Positions 1 to 8,346 of a stretch of 17,991 nucleotides of DNA are shown piece by piece; within the stretch, counting starts at the first letter, position 1, and every line of letters starts with the position of its first letter. The stretch covers positions 1-17,991 of the forward strand of contig JANBQS010000440.1 of the NCBI GenBank assembly GCA_027577415.1, written 5' to 3'. The position numbers were made by a program, and so were the translations under genes. The notes beneath the pieces were generated by a model. The model ran no database searches. It was not told where the DNA came from and saw only the letters and a list, made by a program, of their open reading frames with translations. This DNA comes from Coemansia sp. RSA 922. Taxonomy: Eukaryota > Kickxellomycota > Kickxellomycetes > Kickxellales > Kickxellaceae.

Positions 1-177
1 GGCGATGTTGGCATGCGTTAATGAGCTCCATGGGATATCATTTACTACGCGCTGCACGGGAAAGTAGCCCAGAACGATGCGGCCACTTTTGTACGTAGAG
101 GCCGAAGCACTGCCAACAAACGCAAGAAGCGTGGCTATACAGGCGAGCAATAGTCGCGTTACAGCTATAGACCTCAT
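1..177 (-). CDS. GH18 chitinase, N-terminal fragment (cut by window edge)
   Basis: The first 59 codons of a gene that continues beyond the window start. The ATG at 177-175 opens a signal peptide: MRS, then a hydrophobic core of about 18 residues ending near GSASA. The mature part begins with a GYF-x-V strand and then DIPWSSLTH, the beta-1 strand and following loop of family 18 glycosyl hydrolases. The complete chitinase at 1798-3228 has the matching GYTF and NIPWSSLTH, so the two are tandem relatives on the same strand. The family hydrolyses beta-1,4-linked N-acetylglucosamine in chitin. The catalytic DxxDxDxE lies outside the window, so activity cannot be judged. A TATATA element lies about 90 bp upstream of the ATG. 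The assignment rests on a short match plus the neighbour and is fairly safe at family level. Confidence 0.8.
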   Translation of the reverse strand, partial: MRSIAVTRLLLACIATLLAFVGSASASTYKSGRIVLGYFPVQRVVNDIPWSSLTHANIA

Positions 178-263
178 GGTTAATTCTTGTAACAAGGTCT
201 CAGAGTAGCACGACTGGCGTTGTCTTGGTGGAGTGACGGATAGCTACGCGTATTGAAAGGGGG

Positions 264-275
264 TATATAGCCAAT
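264..275 (-). promoter_or_regulatory. TATA element of the partial GH18 gene, next to CCAAT
   Basis: TATATA at 264-269 reads CTATATACCC on the minus strand, 87-92 bp upstream of the ATG at 177. CCAAT follows at 271-275 on the plus strand. The spacing suits a fungal core promoter. This is pattern recognition only. Confidence 0.4.
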
Positions 276-452
276 GAAACAGAGGCAGAAGATGTATGCA
301 GGTACTTGTCAGCTGAGTGGTCGCAGATGTGGCGAGGGATACAGGCCAAATGTTAGAATCAAGTGCAGGGGGAGAAAAAAAAAGCAAGTCAGCCAAGGTG
401 TGGAAGGTGAGGGAGAAAAGGAGGAAAGCGCGACTACATGGAATTGGCACGA

Positions 453-463
453 CTATTTTATAG
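453..463 (-). promoter_or_regulatory. TATAAAAT box on the minus strand
   Basis: The minus strand reads CTATAAAATAG here, a near-consensus TATA box. It lies about 280 bp upstream of the partial chitinase ATG, further than the element at 264-269, so it may be an alternative or a distal start. No function is shown by the sequence. Confidence 0.3.
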
Positions 464-517
464 ACGCTGCCAGCTAAACCAGCCGCTAGTCGGAAAAGGC
501 GAATAGTGATGCAAGAG

Positions 518-527
518 TATAAATAGG
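518..527 (+). promoter_or_regulatory. TATAAATAGG box facing a region with no gene
   Basis: TATAAATAGG is a strong TATA consensus on the plus strand. The first downstream ATG (589) is followed at once by a TAA, and the next (near 631) opens only 22 codons. If it is active, the product would be a non-coding or very short transcript. Confidence 0.3.
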
Positions 528-1797
528 CCAAATCTTCAAAGAGTAGCCTTTAAAGAAAGGGAAGAGAAAAGGCAGCAAAGGGAAAAAAGATGTAAGCGCT
601 TAAAAATAGACGAAGAAAAAATAGAACGCAATGCCCCAGCATTCCCGGGTGCCCGGCAAAGTCACGGCGAAGAGTCTTTCCTCAAGACAGTGGTGGCCTC
701 GGTAGAGGATAAAGCGTCCGCAATATAGCGTTTGTGGAGGAGGGGGGAGAGCAACAACGTGCGCAGTAGACGGCTCACTAGCTTGCTATGCGCAGGGGAG
801 GTGTGGTTCCTCTCTATTTTGCTCTCGCTGTCCCCGCACGAGTACGCGTGGCGCTGTGGAGAAGGGGAGTCACTCTGTCAGTAACACAGATCGACTTTAG
901 TGAGCCAGATCCGAGAATAGAGCAGTCCAGTGCGCTGATGATCTCCGTGCTATTCTTACCTTGTGCCAAGTTTGGATAAGGTCGATATAGCAGGTGAGGG
1001 CGCGTAGAATGTAAGAAAAATAAATAATAAAACACAGTGTACAATTATCAAACAGATGGCGAGTGGTTAGCAACGGAGAACAGCAAAAAGGCTAGTACTG
1101 GTGGCTAAGCACGCCCTTTAAATGTGGCGACTTCAAAGCAAGCGGGATCCACACTGCTGAACCTCTTGGCATACTGCAGCGCTTAGAGGGAATGAGGCCT
1201 AGCGCTCCATCAGATCCATTGTCCGTCGTGTCTAATGTGGCACACCTGTGGTAATTTCGCTCGTCCGAACCCAGCACATTCCCACCCCCTTTTGAATTTC
1301 TAGCTGGAAATTGGTCAGTTCTAGGCGCCATTAAATATTCGCACAGCCACAGGAGCATTGACATCGCCTATTATTTTTGTGGGGACGAGCCAAGCGCGGC
1401 AGAGCTTCAGGGACAACAGGGGCCCGCCACTTTTGCACAATATAGAAATCACGGCCGTCTGCTGTCATTTTATTGCGACACTGAATCTAGCTACCAATAG
1501 CCTGCTAACGTTTAAACATATTTAGTCCATGGCGGCAAACTGCACACTGATAGCGGCGTCGTAATGCTAATCCATCGTCATGGCCAACAAAGCGAGCGAA
1601 GCATGCTTGGCACCCCCATCTGCGCACCGCCGCCACGCGTCAGCTGTGCAAATGACCAGAAACCACCAACTTGGCTGTGCGAGTCAGCACTGTTCTGAGA
1701 ACTACGCTATACTCACCACACATGCACAAACAATCTGCTCGTGTGAGAGGCTACAGCAACCGTCCTTCTAAGAAAAAAGAAAATGTACACAGCTTTG

Positions 1798-3228
1798 TTA
1801 TGCGAAGAGAATGGTAAAAGTGTCTACCGCAGATATCAAAAGAGACAACACTAGCACTCCCACACTGGAGGCTCCACGATACCCGCTCGTGACGCCGTTC
1901 TGAGAGCTGGCTCCACCGCTGCCACGGCTGCTAAACTCGCCGTCACTACTGTTGTTGCTATGGTCAACCCCGCTCCCGGACTCTGACGCAGTAGAGCTCT
2001 GGCTGGATTCCAACTGCTTCACGATACGCTCGCATGCCATGGTGTAGTTGCCCACCACCGAGTTGAGCTCTTCGGCGTAGTCATATTGCACCATCCAGAC
2101 CATCACGCCGACCAGCCCGCGGGTAATTACGTGGTTGGCCTTTATCGCCAGCGAGTCCAGATCATCATACCCGATATATGTCAGCGACGTATTGTGCAGC
2201 AGCCAAGGGGTCTCGGTAGTTGTGTCCCAATGGCGCTGCCATCCTTGCTGCGCCATTGTTGGTGAGCGCAAGGCCCCATTGACGGGGTCCCGCAGGTCCG
2301 TCCATGTCCAAGCGCCCGAGATCTTGCTGATTGGGCCGCCGGGAGGCGCAGCGCCCGAATTGGGCATAAACTGCGACCCAGAAGAACTCGCTTGAACAGT
2401 TGCCGTGCGGCCATAGTACGGCAGTCCAGCCACGAGCTTTTTTGCGTCCCATCCTGAGCTAAGCCACGCAGCAATCGAGGACGTAAACGACAGGCCCGGG
2501 TATCCTGGTATGTCGTAGAAGGGTGAGTTCGGTGCGCTGACTGCAGAGAAGCTGCCAAAGTAGTCGTACGACATAAGCAGCCCGTAGTCGACAGTGTCAG
2601 AGAACGGGCTGGCGTCCATTTTTGGAACATTGGGCCCAAATTGGCCCTTGGATGAGAACAGTGTCATTGTCAGTGTTTTTGCGCCACGCCCAAATGCCGC
2701 GTCAAATGCCGACCGTGTGTTGTTGACGGCATTGTACAAGCTTTGCACCTGCTGCGTGGTCTCTGGAAATTCAAAGTCGTAGTCCACGCCGTCCAAGGAA
2801 TACTTTTTGACGTTGTCAACGAGAGACGCAACCAAGGCCGTGCTGGTCGCGTTGGTTCCCAGTGCCATCGCGATTGCAGCCGACCCGCTGCCACTGCCGC
2901 CTATGGACGCAATAGCCTTGACACCGTTCTTGTGCGCTATGCTAATCAGGGCTCCGGGGTTGCCACTGCTCGGCGCTACGGTTCCAGCCGGGTCAACGTT
3001 GAAGAACGCCAGAACCAGGTGTGTCAGTGAGCTCCACGGGATGTTCTGAGGATCAATTCCCGATTCGAAGGTATACCCAAATACTACCGGGTTTTCTAGC
3101 ACGCCGCTATTCAAAACAGCGCCAGGCACGTCGCTCAACTGCAGATTAGATAGGCGTGTGGCTATGCTGCCTACTACCATGGCGACATGCGCAAAGAGAC
3201 AGATGAGTGTGGCCAGACGAAGCTCCAT
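1798..3228 (-). CDS. GPI-anchored GH18 chitinase
   Basis: A single-exon protein of 476 residues. It begins with a signal peptide (MELR, then a hydrophobic core to about residue 20, GS). The GH18 barrel carries GYTF and NIPWSSLTH near the N-terminus, a GG-x-GSGS segment, the catalytic signature DGVDYDFE at residues 146-153 with Glu153 as proton donor, MSYDYFG with the MxYD tyrosine, and a late GVMVW strand with the conserved tryptophan. After the barrel come a Ser/Gly/Asn-rich linker and a terminal hydrophobic stretch (VGVLVLSLLIS onward) that fits a GPI-attachment signal. The enzyme should therefore sit on the plasma membrane or in the wall and cleave chitin during wall remodelling. An in-frame ATG at 3351 would add 41 residues. 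I prefer 3228 because a clean signal peptide starts there and a TATA box at 3392-3399 would place transcription start close to or past 3351. It has no introns. Confidence 0.9.
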   Translation of the reverse strand: MELRLATLICLFAHVAMVVGSIATRLSNLQLSDVPGAVLNSGVLENPVVFGYTFESGIDPQNIPWSSLTHLVLAFFNVDPAGTVAPSSGNPGALISIAHKNGVKAIASIGGSGSGSAAIAMALGTNATSTALVASLVDNVKKYSLDGVDYDFEFPETTQQVQSLYNAVNNTRSAFDAAFGRGAKTLTMTLFSSKGQFGPNVPKMDASPFSDTVDYGLLMSYDYFGSFSAVSAPNSPFYDIPGYPGLSFTSSIAAWLSSGWDAKKLVAGLPYYGRTATVQASSSGSQFMPNSGAAPPGGPISKISGAWTWTDLRDPVNGALRSPTMAQQGWQRHWDTTTETPWLLHNTSLTYIGYDDLDSLAIKANHVITRGLVGVMVWMVQYDYAEELNSVVGNYTMACERIVKQLESSQSSTASESGSGVDHSNNSSDGEFSSRGSGGASSQNGVTSGYRGASSVGVLVLSLLISAVDTFTILFA

Positions 3229-3391
3229 TGTAGACGGAAAAAAAGAGCTAGTCCAGAGGGAAAAAAGAATGGCAGGCCTGCTTAGTAAGCCCAGAGCGGT
3301 ACAGGTCCAATGTTGAGTCAAAAAGAGTAATTCGATGTGCTGGAAGCCCAATGTTTTGTAGGGCTATTCAAGGCGACGAGCAGATCCGCTC

Positions 3392-3399
3392 AATTTATA
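3392..3399 (-). promoter_or_regulatory. TATA box of the GH18 chitinase
   Basis: The minus strand reads TATAAATT, 164-171 bp upstream of the preferred ATG at 3228 and only about 45 bp upstream of the alternative ATG at 3351. It supports the downstream start. Confidence 0.45.
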
Positions 3400-3769
3400 T
3401 TCTTTGGATGAGCCACACGCCCAAGCTTGAGAAGCAGCACGACTGACAAGCTGTCTGTCACAAAGAAAGAATGGCCGGCACTCGACCAAAAATAGTCGGA
3501 CATATTGCTAGTTGCCGGAGTGATTTATAAGAAATTAGCGTTGATGGCCAGCCACCAATCAGGCCGCCGATTCGCATACCGGAACTGCAAAGAAAGCTCG
3601 TTCAGCTCAAGCCTTTGCTTCCATTTGGTGCAGCACAAAATTAGACAAGGCTCACACACTTATAACCGCTCCTTTGGAGGTCATTGTTGCTTGGCTGTTT
3701 ATGCCCGTGCGCTTTGATTGACAGGGTACTCCCGCTGTTGTGATCCCTGCTGCATCCAGCGAACAAAGC

Positions 3770-3783
3770 AAAAAAAAAAAAAA
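3770..3783. repeat. Homopolymer A14 tract
   Basis: Fourteen consecutive A on the plus strand (T14 on the minus strand) between LeuRS and the chitinase. Such tracts are common nucleosome-depleting elements in fungal promoters and fit the upstream region of the minus-strand chitinase. They are also prone to length errors in sequencing. Confidence 0.8.
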
Positions 3784-3973
3784 TTGCCCCAGGTTGTAAC
3801 TAACTAACGGGTCCTGCCGCCTTGACACTCACTGGAAGCTCAAGGATGGTTCATAGTCAAGAGACCACCAGTGTGGTATCCGCCCTCACCAGGGCATGAA
3901 TCAGATCAAGTTCTCTCTATCTCACTCACTCAAAGCAAATGTATTATCTCAGTCAAAAGTAGACCCTATCCTA

Positions 3974-6900
3974 CTAGGCCTTAGCGACGAGAAGGCTGGG
4001 CTCGCCTGGCACTGCAGACTCGGCCGCTGTAGCCAAGGCACCAGTCAGCTCGCCAGCATTGCCAAGGTCAACAATGGTAACCTTGGAGTAACCCCTGTTG
4101 TTTTTCAGATAAGGCACAAGCGCGTTCAGAATGTCAATCTCCTCGAAAATCAGCGCGCGGTCAAAGGCAGTGGGCCCTAGCAGCGCGACGCGCTTCTTGG
4201 TGACCTGAGCAAAAGGCATGGCCTTCTTGTTCTTGAGCAGGCCCTTTTGGCCCAGGGCCTCCTGTATGGCCTTGTCGTTGAATGTCGCCGTAGACACATC
4301 GAAGCACTCCTTCAGCACCGAGATAACGTCCTCTTGCCACTGAGGGAATTTGCACGCCACAAAGATGTCGAGCGTCTTGGGTCCATTGGGGTCGAACTCG
4401 CCATTCAGCGCCTCCTTTGTGCCCTTCTTTTTGCTGCGCTTCTGCAGAGAGGCCTCGGCATCGTACACCGACTTGGTCAGCTTGGTCATGTAGTCGCCAG
4501 CAGCAATCAGCGCGTGGTCGACATCGGCGGGAAGGTCGGTCGGCCAGCGGGCATTCATGATCGAGGTAGTGTTGCCCATGAGCGTCCTCCATACATGCTC
4601 GCACCAGTGAGGCGCGACGGGGCACAGCTGAATGACTTGGCGGTTGATCCACTTGCGCAGCAGCGTGGGGTGCATGCCCGTGGCGGCAGACGCCTCGCGA
4701 TACCAGTCGCGCAAGTTCAAGAACTCATACATGCCATTTTTGAGCGCGTCACGGTACATTGTCGCCTCGTACGCAGCGCCAGTCGCCAGCGTGTACATGT
4801 CCATTTTGGCGTCAAACACGCGGTCGAGTGCAGTAAAGGGCGCCGAGGCTGGGCACAGAAACACCGATTCAGCACGCGTTTCCTCGCTGGGCGACTTCTC
4901 AGAGGCAGCAAGCGCCACCAGAGCATCAGTGACCCATTCCTTGAGGTTGAACAGGCGCAGAATCTCGGCTTCAGCAGTTTCCTCTTCAAAGTTTGCGTCC
5001 TCCATGCTGTCACCAGCAACAGCAAGGGCAATGCGAGTGGCGTCGGCACCGTAGCGGTCGCATGCCTCACGCAGGCTCAGCGAGTTGCCAGTGGACTTTG
5101 ACATCTTCTCGCTGTTGAGCAAAAGGTGGCCGTTGACACGGATGCCGCGGGGCCACTCACGCTCAGGGAACATTGCCGTATGAATGTACATAAAGAACGT
5201 CAGGTGGTTCTGGACCAGATCCTTGGCCGAGCTGCGGATGTCGACTGGGTACCAGTAGAGGTACGAGCGGCGCAGCTCAGCAAGCTCTGCCGCCTTGCTG
5301 TGGCCGGAAGGCAGGTCCTTGCCCAAAAGGACGTAGTCCCAGGCAAAGTAGTCCATGTCTTCAGCAGTGATCCCAAGGGGCCCGATCTCGCTGCCGTCCA
5401 GCGACCGGTGGAGAAGGTGTGAGACCGTGTAGTATGACATGTAGATCGTCGAGTCCGAGAGCGACTCAATCACAAGCGACTCCTCCCAGGGGACTTTGGA
5501 TCCTAGACCAAAGCTGCGCGCGCATGCCCACTCGTTGAGCCAGTCGAGCTTGGCCTCAAACTGCGTGCGGGTGTCGTCGCTGTACGTGTTGAGCTGAGCA
5601 AGGCACTTTTTCGTCAGCGCCTTCCAAGCCTCCTCGCCATAGGTAATGTACCATTGATCGCACAGGGCAACCACACACTCGTCCCCCGAGCGCGACATGA
5701 CCAGGCCTTCAGGCTCGGCGTAGGGGACAGCGTCATGACATTCTATCAGCTGAGCACGAACCATCTGCTTTGCCACTTGCACAGGAAGGCCCTTGAATTC
5801 GCCGATGCTCATGGTGCCGTTGTAAAAGCCCTCCTTGTAGGCCGCCTCCTTGGCCTCGGCCAGCTGTACGCGGTCCTTTTGCGAGTTAATCTTTAGCTTG
5901 TCGCACAGCGTGGGCGCGCTCATCTCACCGTATGCCTCGGTGGAAAGAACGGCGATGGGGTTAAAAGCCTCAACCCACTTGGGATCAATGTTGTAGTACT
6001 CGGGCTTTTTCTTCAAGTCGCGCAGAGCAGCATAGTCGTCGGGTGAGTCCGATGGCACCGAGGTAACTACTCCGGTGCCCTTGGTAGCCAGTACGTTCTC
6101 CATCGGCAGCACGTAAACGCCGTCCTTGTACTCGCTAAGCGGCGCGTTGACCTTGGATCCAATAATGGCCAGTCCGGAGATTGTACCGAGCTTTACGACC
6201 TTTCCGTTTTCTGGAGACATGCTTTGGAATGCCATATTGCGTGCAGCACCCTCAGATACGACGTACACCTCGTCAACTTTGTCGGACAAGAAGAATCCAT
6301 ACTCCAGCTTCGTGCCAACAAAGCAGTTCGTCTGGCCGTACATGGTCTCAGGGCGCAAAGTGGCGGCGACAAGGAAGACCCTCTTTCCAGCCAGCTCGGG
6401 GATAGCCGAAGCAATCTGGCTGCCTTGCTCGCTCCACTGCAGAACCTCGAGCTTGATGCCCGTGTACTCTTGTGGCTTCACGCCTTCGCCAGACTGGCGA
6501 TCGTGGTCCATGCAGGGCTGCGCATCCTTGGCGCTCCAGACAGTGTAGCGCTTGCCAAATTTAATCTTCTCCATTTCGTAGAGGCGCTGGAACTGCCAGC
6601 GAGCAAAGGAGTCATAGTAGGGATTGTGGTCGGTAGTCAGAAAGGCGCGGCGCCAGTCGATCTTGCACCCTAGCGAGTTAAGGTCGGCTACAGCGATGGG
6701 CGGGTAGTACTTGAGCCAGTATTGCGTATCGGCGAACTTTGCGATCTCCTCGTTGGGGATTCCTTGGGCCTGCATGAGCTGGAACTGGTACTTTGCACCA
6801 CCGGACTTTGCAGCGACCTTGGTCTTTTTGGATCCAAAATTCGCACCGGCCTTGGGGGTCGCGCCGACAGACATGTCCGCGACTTTTTCGCTGAGAATCT

Positions 6901-7443
6901 TGCTGTCGTCCTCGTTTTCCTTGGGGACCTCAAAGTTTGGACCAAACATCTCCAGCTCGTGGGCGATCTTATCGGCCGATGCCTTGATAGGCATGCCAGT
7001 TACGTGGAAGCCGAATGGAAAGAGGGCGCGCTTGCCCTTCAAGCGCTCCCATCCGGTGGCAAACTCGATCTTGGAGACCGAGAAGCCGTGTCCAAGGTGA
7101 AGGGAGCCGTTCATGTACGGATAAGGGAAAGTGCCCATCCACTTTGGGTACTTTGCAAGGAGCTCCTCGGCGGTAAGGTCGTCTTCCTCGGGCATGTCGA
7201 CCTCAAACAGGTGGTTCTCCTTCCAGTCGGCCTGCCAGTGCTTCTCGATTTCCATAAGCGCATCGAGCTTGGCAGTCTACACCACAATGTAGCAAAGGTG
7301 GGAATATTAGAATCGGCGTTGTAGCTGGCAGCTTTAGGCCATTCTGGGCAATGTACACCACTATCTAGTAAAGGCTATTCAATACTCACATTCCTGACCA
7401 CGACGTTGGCCGGAGTAGTTGCGGTAGATGTCATGTCTCCCAT
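3974..7443 (-). CDS. CDC60: Cytosolic leucyl-tRNA synthetase
   Basis: Two exons, 7443-7390 and 7276-3974, give 1118 residues, close to yeast Cdc60 (about 1090). The enzyme charges tRNA-Leu with leucine in the cytosol. Exon 1 encodes 18 residues ending in NVVVRN and exon 2 opens TAKLDAL. The joined NTAKLDAL matches the N-terminus of fungal LeuRS, which supports the intron. Class I signatures are HLGH at 78-81 (HIGH) and KMSKS at 742-746. The CP1 editing domain has the threonine-rich TLRPETMYG at 324-332 and VPSDSPDD at 425-432 with the conserved editing aspartates, so proofreading looks intact. The C-terminus has the eukaryotic/archaeal-type extension. Start choice: ATG 7443 is the first in frame, and a second in-frame ATG lies at 7434. 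The promoter is shared with the divergent UFD4-type gene and carries a Gcn4-type site, consistent with amino-acid control of synthetase genes. Confidence 0.96.
7277..7389 (-). other. Intron of the LeuRS gene
   Basis: A 113-nt phase-0 intron with donor GTGAGT (7389-7384), a possible branch TTCTAAT and acceptor GTAG ending at 7277. Removing it joins two segments that together match the conserved N-terminus of cytosolic LeuRS. Confidence 0.9.
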
Positions 7444-7535
7444 GTTGCTGCAAATTGAAAGTAATATCCTAAAAAAGAAGTGGGATAAGAGACAAAGACC
7501 AACCGCGGACCATTGGGAAAAAAAATTTCACAAAA

Positions 7536-7544
7536 ATGACTCAG
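7536..7544. promoter_or_regulatory. Gcn4/CPC1-type site upstream of LeuRS
   Basis: ATGACTCAG contains TGACTCA, the core bound by Gcn4/CPC1/AP-1 bZIP factors, 94-100 bp upstream of the LeuRS ATG. In yeast and other fungi, amino-acid biosynthesis genes and several synthetase genes respond to Gcn4 through this motif. Binding here is inferred from sequence and position. Confidence 0.5.
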
Positions 7545-7554
7545 TAGAGAAGGC

Positions 7555-7564
7555 ATCACGTGAT
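7555..7564. promoter_or_regulatory. CACGTG palindrome (Cbf1/E-box type)
   Basis: ATCACGTGAT is a perfect 10-bp palindrome centred on CACGTG and matches the Cbf1-type RTCACGTG consensus. It lies 11 bp from the TGACTCA site and could serve both divergent genes. The factor that binds is unknown. Confidence 0.45.
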
Positions 7565-7917
7565 CAAGCCGACTTTTTGAGAAAGAGGGCTTCTCTTTCT
7601 TTGGGGGCCTTTACGTTTTGCGCAGCAAGGACACGGGTGGCAGCAAGAGACAATGTACCAGAGAGGGGAGGATGCTCTGTGCCTGTTTGAAGCTCGTGGA
7701 GGTGAGTGAGAGGAGAGAGGTCGCTTAAAAAGAAAACAGCCTCCCCAAATACCGCCATCAGCAACTCTCCTCTCTTCTCTTTTCTTTTCTGGACATCCGA
7801 ATTTACTCTGTCGAAATCAACTCTTTCAACATCCTTTTGTTGCCAAGCCGCATTCAAGCTTTCTAAGGAGGACTATTTCGGCGTCTGCCTACTTACCGAC
7901 TCGCTCCGCAAACGTAG

Positions 7918-8346
7918 CCTTCTAGACTCGGCGCGGTAAATTGCAAGTGCATTCGGCGTGCATTTGGCAATTTCCACACGAAGTTCAGCGTGCCACGCAA
8001 ACCCCCACTCGACTCCTCAGCTTCTAGAGCAGTGCCAACTCGGCGGTCTGCCCGCACAAGTGAATCTCAGCACTCTGAGCCAGCTGGCCCACCTTCATCA
8101 TCATCGTCATCTTCTTCTCGAAACAGGAGATCCCTGCGCGTCGACGCAGTTGAAGAATCCCTGCCGGTCAGGACAACACGCTCCAGGCTAAGCGAAGCCA
8201 GCGCCAACACCGAGGCAGTATTGGAGCCCGAAAAGACCAAGTTACCGACAGTCCTGCCGGCCGTAGCGGCGTCGACAGAGGGACCTCACAAACGGCGGCG
8301 CATAACTCGTGGTACATCTCAGTGCATACTGAATACGGCACCACAA
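7918..8346 (+). other. Possible N-terminal coding extension of the UFD4-type gene (no ATG)
   Basis: The frame that runs into the HECT ligase gene is open from the TAG at 7915-7917. From about 7990 it reads like a basic, Ser/Pro-rich nuclear tail: PTRRSARTSES, an eight-Ser run, SRNRRSLRV, RTTRSRLSE and GPHKRRRITRG. Human TRIP12 begins with a similar LRRSQR and Lys/Arg-rich low-complexity tail. There is no in-frame ATG before 8347 and no ATG in any plus frame from 7675 to 8346. Three explanations remain: non-AUG initiation, an upstream exon, or a long leader that only looks coding. One exon option is ATG 7653 to donor 7701/7702 (GAG|GTGAGT), spliced to the CTCAG acceptor at 8020. This keeps frame and would give 1889 residues. 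Confidence 0.5.

Larger units (their letters stand above)
178..1797. other. Long intergenic region, no supported gene
   Basis: This 1.6 kb stretch separates the promoter of the partial chitinase from the 3' end of the next chitinase. It holds only short open frames (under 100 codons) without recognisable domains, signal peptides or convincing splice partners. I found no tRNA-like or 5S-like segment by eye. It contains TATA-like elements at 264-269, 455-462 (minus) and 518-525 (plus). The size is unusual beside the 125-600 bp gaps elsewhere in this window. Confidence 0.6.
3352..3973. other. Intergenic region: chitinase promoter and LeuRS 3' flank
   Basis: About 620 bp without a supported gene. 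The part nearer the chitinase holds its TATA element. The part nearer LeuRS should hold its 3' UTR and polyadenylation site, although no AATAAA is visible on the minus strand. It contains a run of 14 A at 3770-3783 and two small perfect inverted repeats (3874-3887 and 3892-3905) about 70-100 nt past the LeuRS stop. The plus-strand frame at 3505-3717 has no recognisable content. Confidence 0.5.
7444..7917. promoter_or_regulatory. Divergent promoter region between LeuRS and UFD4-type gene
   Basis: The space between the LeuRS ATG (minus) and the first possible coding of the HECT ligase gene (plus). It holds a CCAAT on the minus strand (7511-7515), TGACTCA at 7537-7543, the CACGTG palindrome at 7555-7564, a TTAAAAAG element near 7725 and a CT-rich stretch at about 7766-7790. 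The last two look like a fungal plus-strand core promoter, with transcription start near 7790-7850. The plus-strand frame at 7706-7939 shows no domain. Confidence 0.55.

Noticed and set aside
788..979. Plus-strand 63-codon frame downstream of the TATAAATAGG box
   Set aside because: Short, overlapped by a minus-strand frame of similar size, and without any recognisable feature. Earlier ATGs would block it on the presumed transcript.
1092..1364. Minus-strand 90-codon frame in the long intergenic region
   Set aside because: No signal peptide, domain, codon pattern or splice signals, so it could easily be chance.
178..1797. tRNA, 5S rRNA or U6-like genes in the long spacer
   Set aside because: No B-box-like GGTTCGANNCC with a matching acceptor stem and no U6 core was seen by eye. 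A covariance-model scan would settle it.
2181..2639. Second minus-strand frame of 152 codons within the chitinase
   Set aside because: It overlaps the catalytic domain of the GH18 gene in another phase and has no recognisable motif.
4247..5101. Plus-strand open frame of 284 codons inside the LeuRS gene
   Set aside because: It lies fully antisense to conserved LeuRS coding sequence, has no domain of its own, and is explained by codon composition of the real gene.
7990..7992. GTG at 7990 as the start of the UFD4-type protein
   Set aside because: GTG is not a normal nuclear start codon and nothing marks this one out. It is kept only as one possibility in the start-codon finding.
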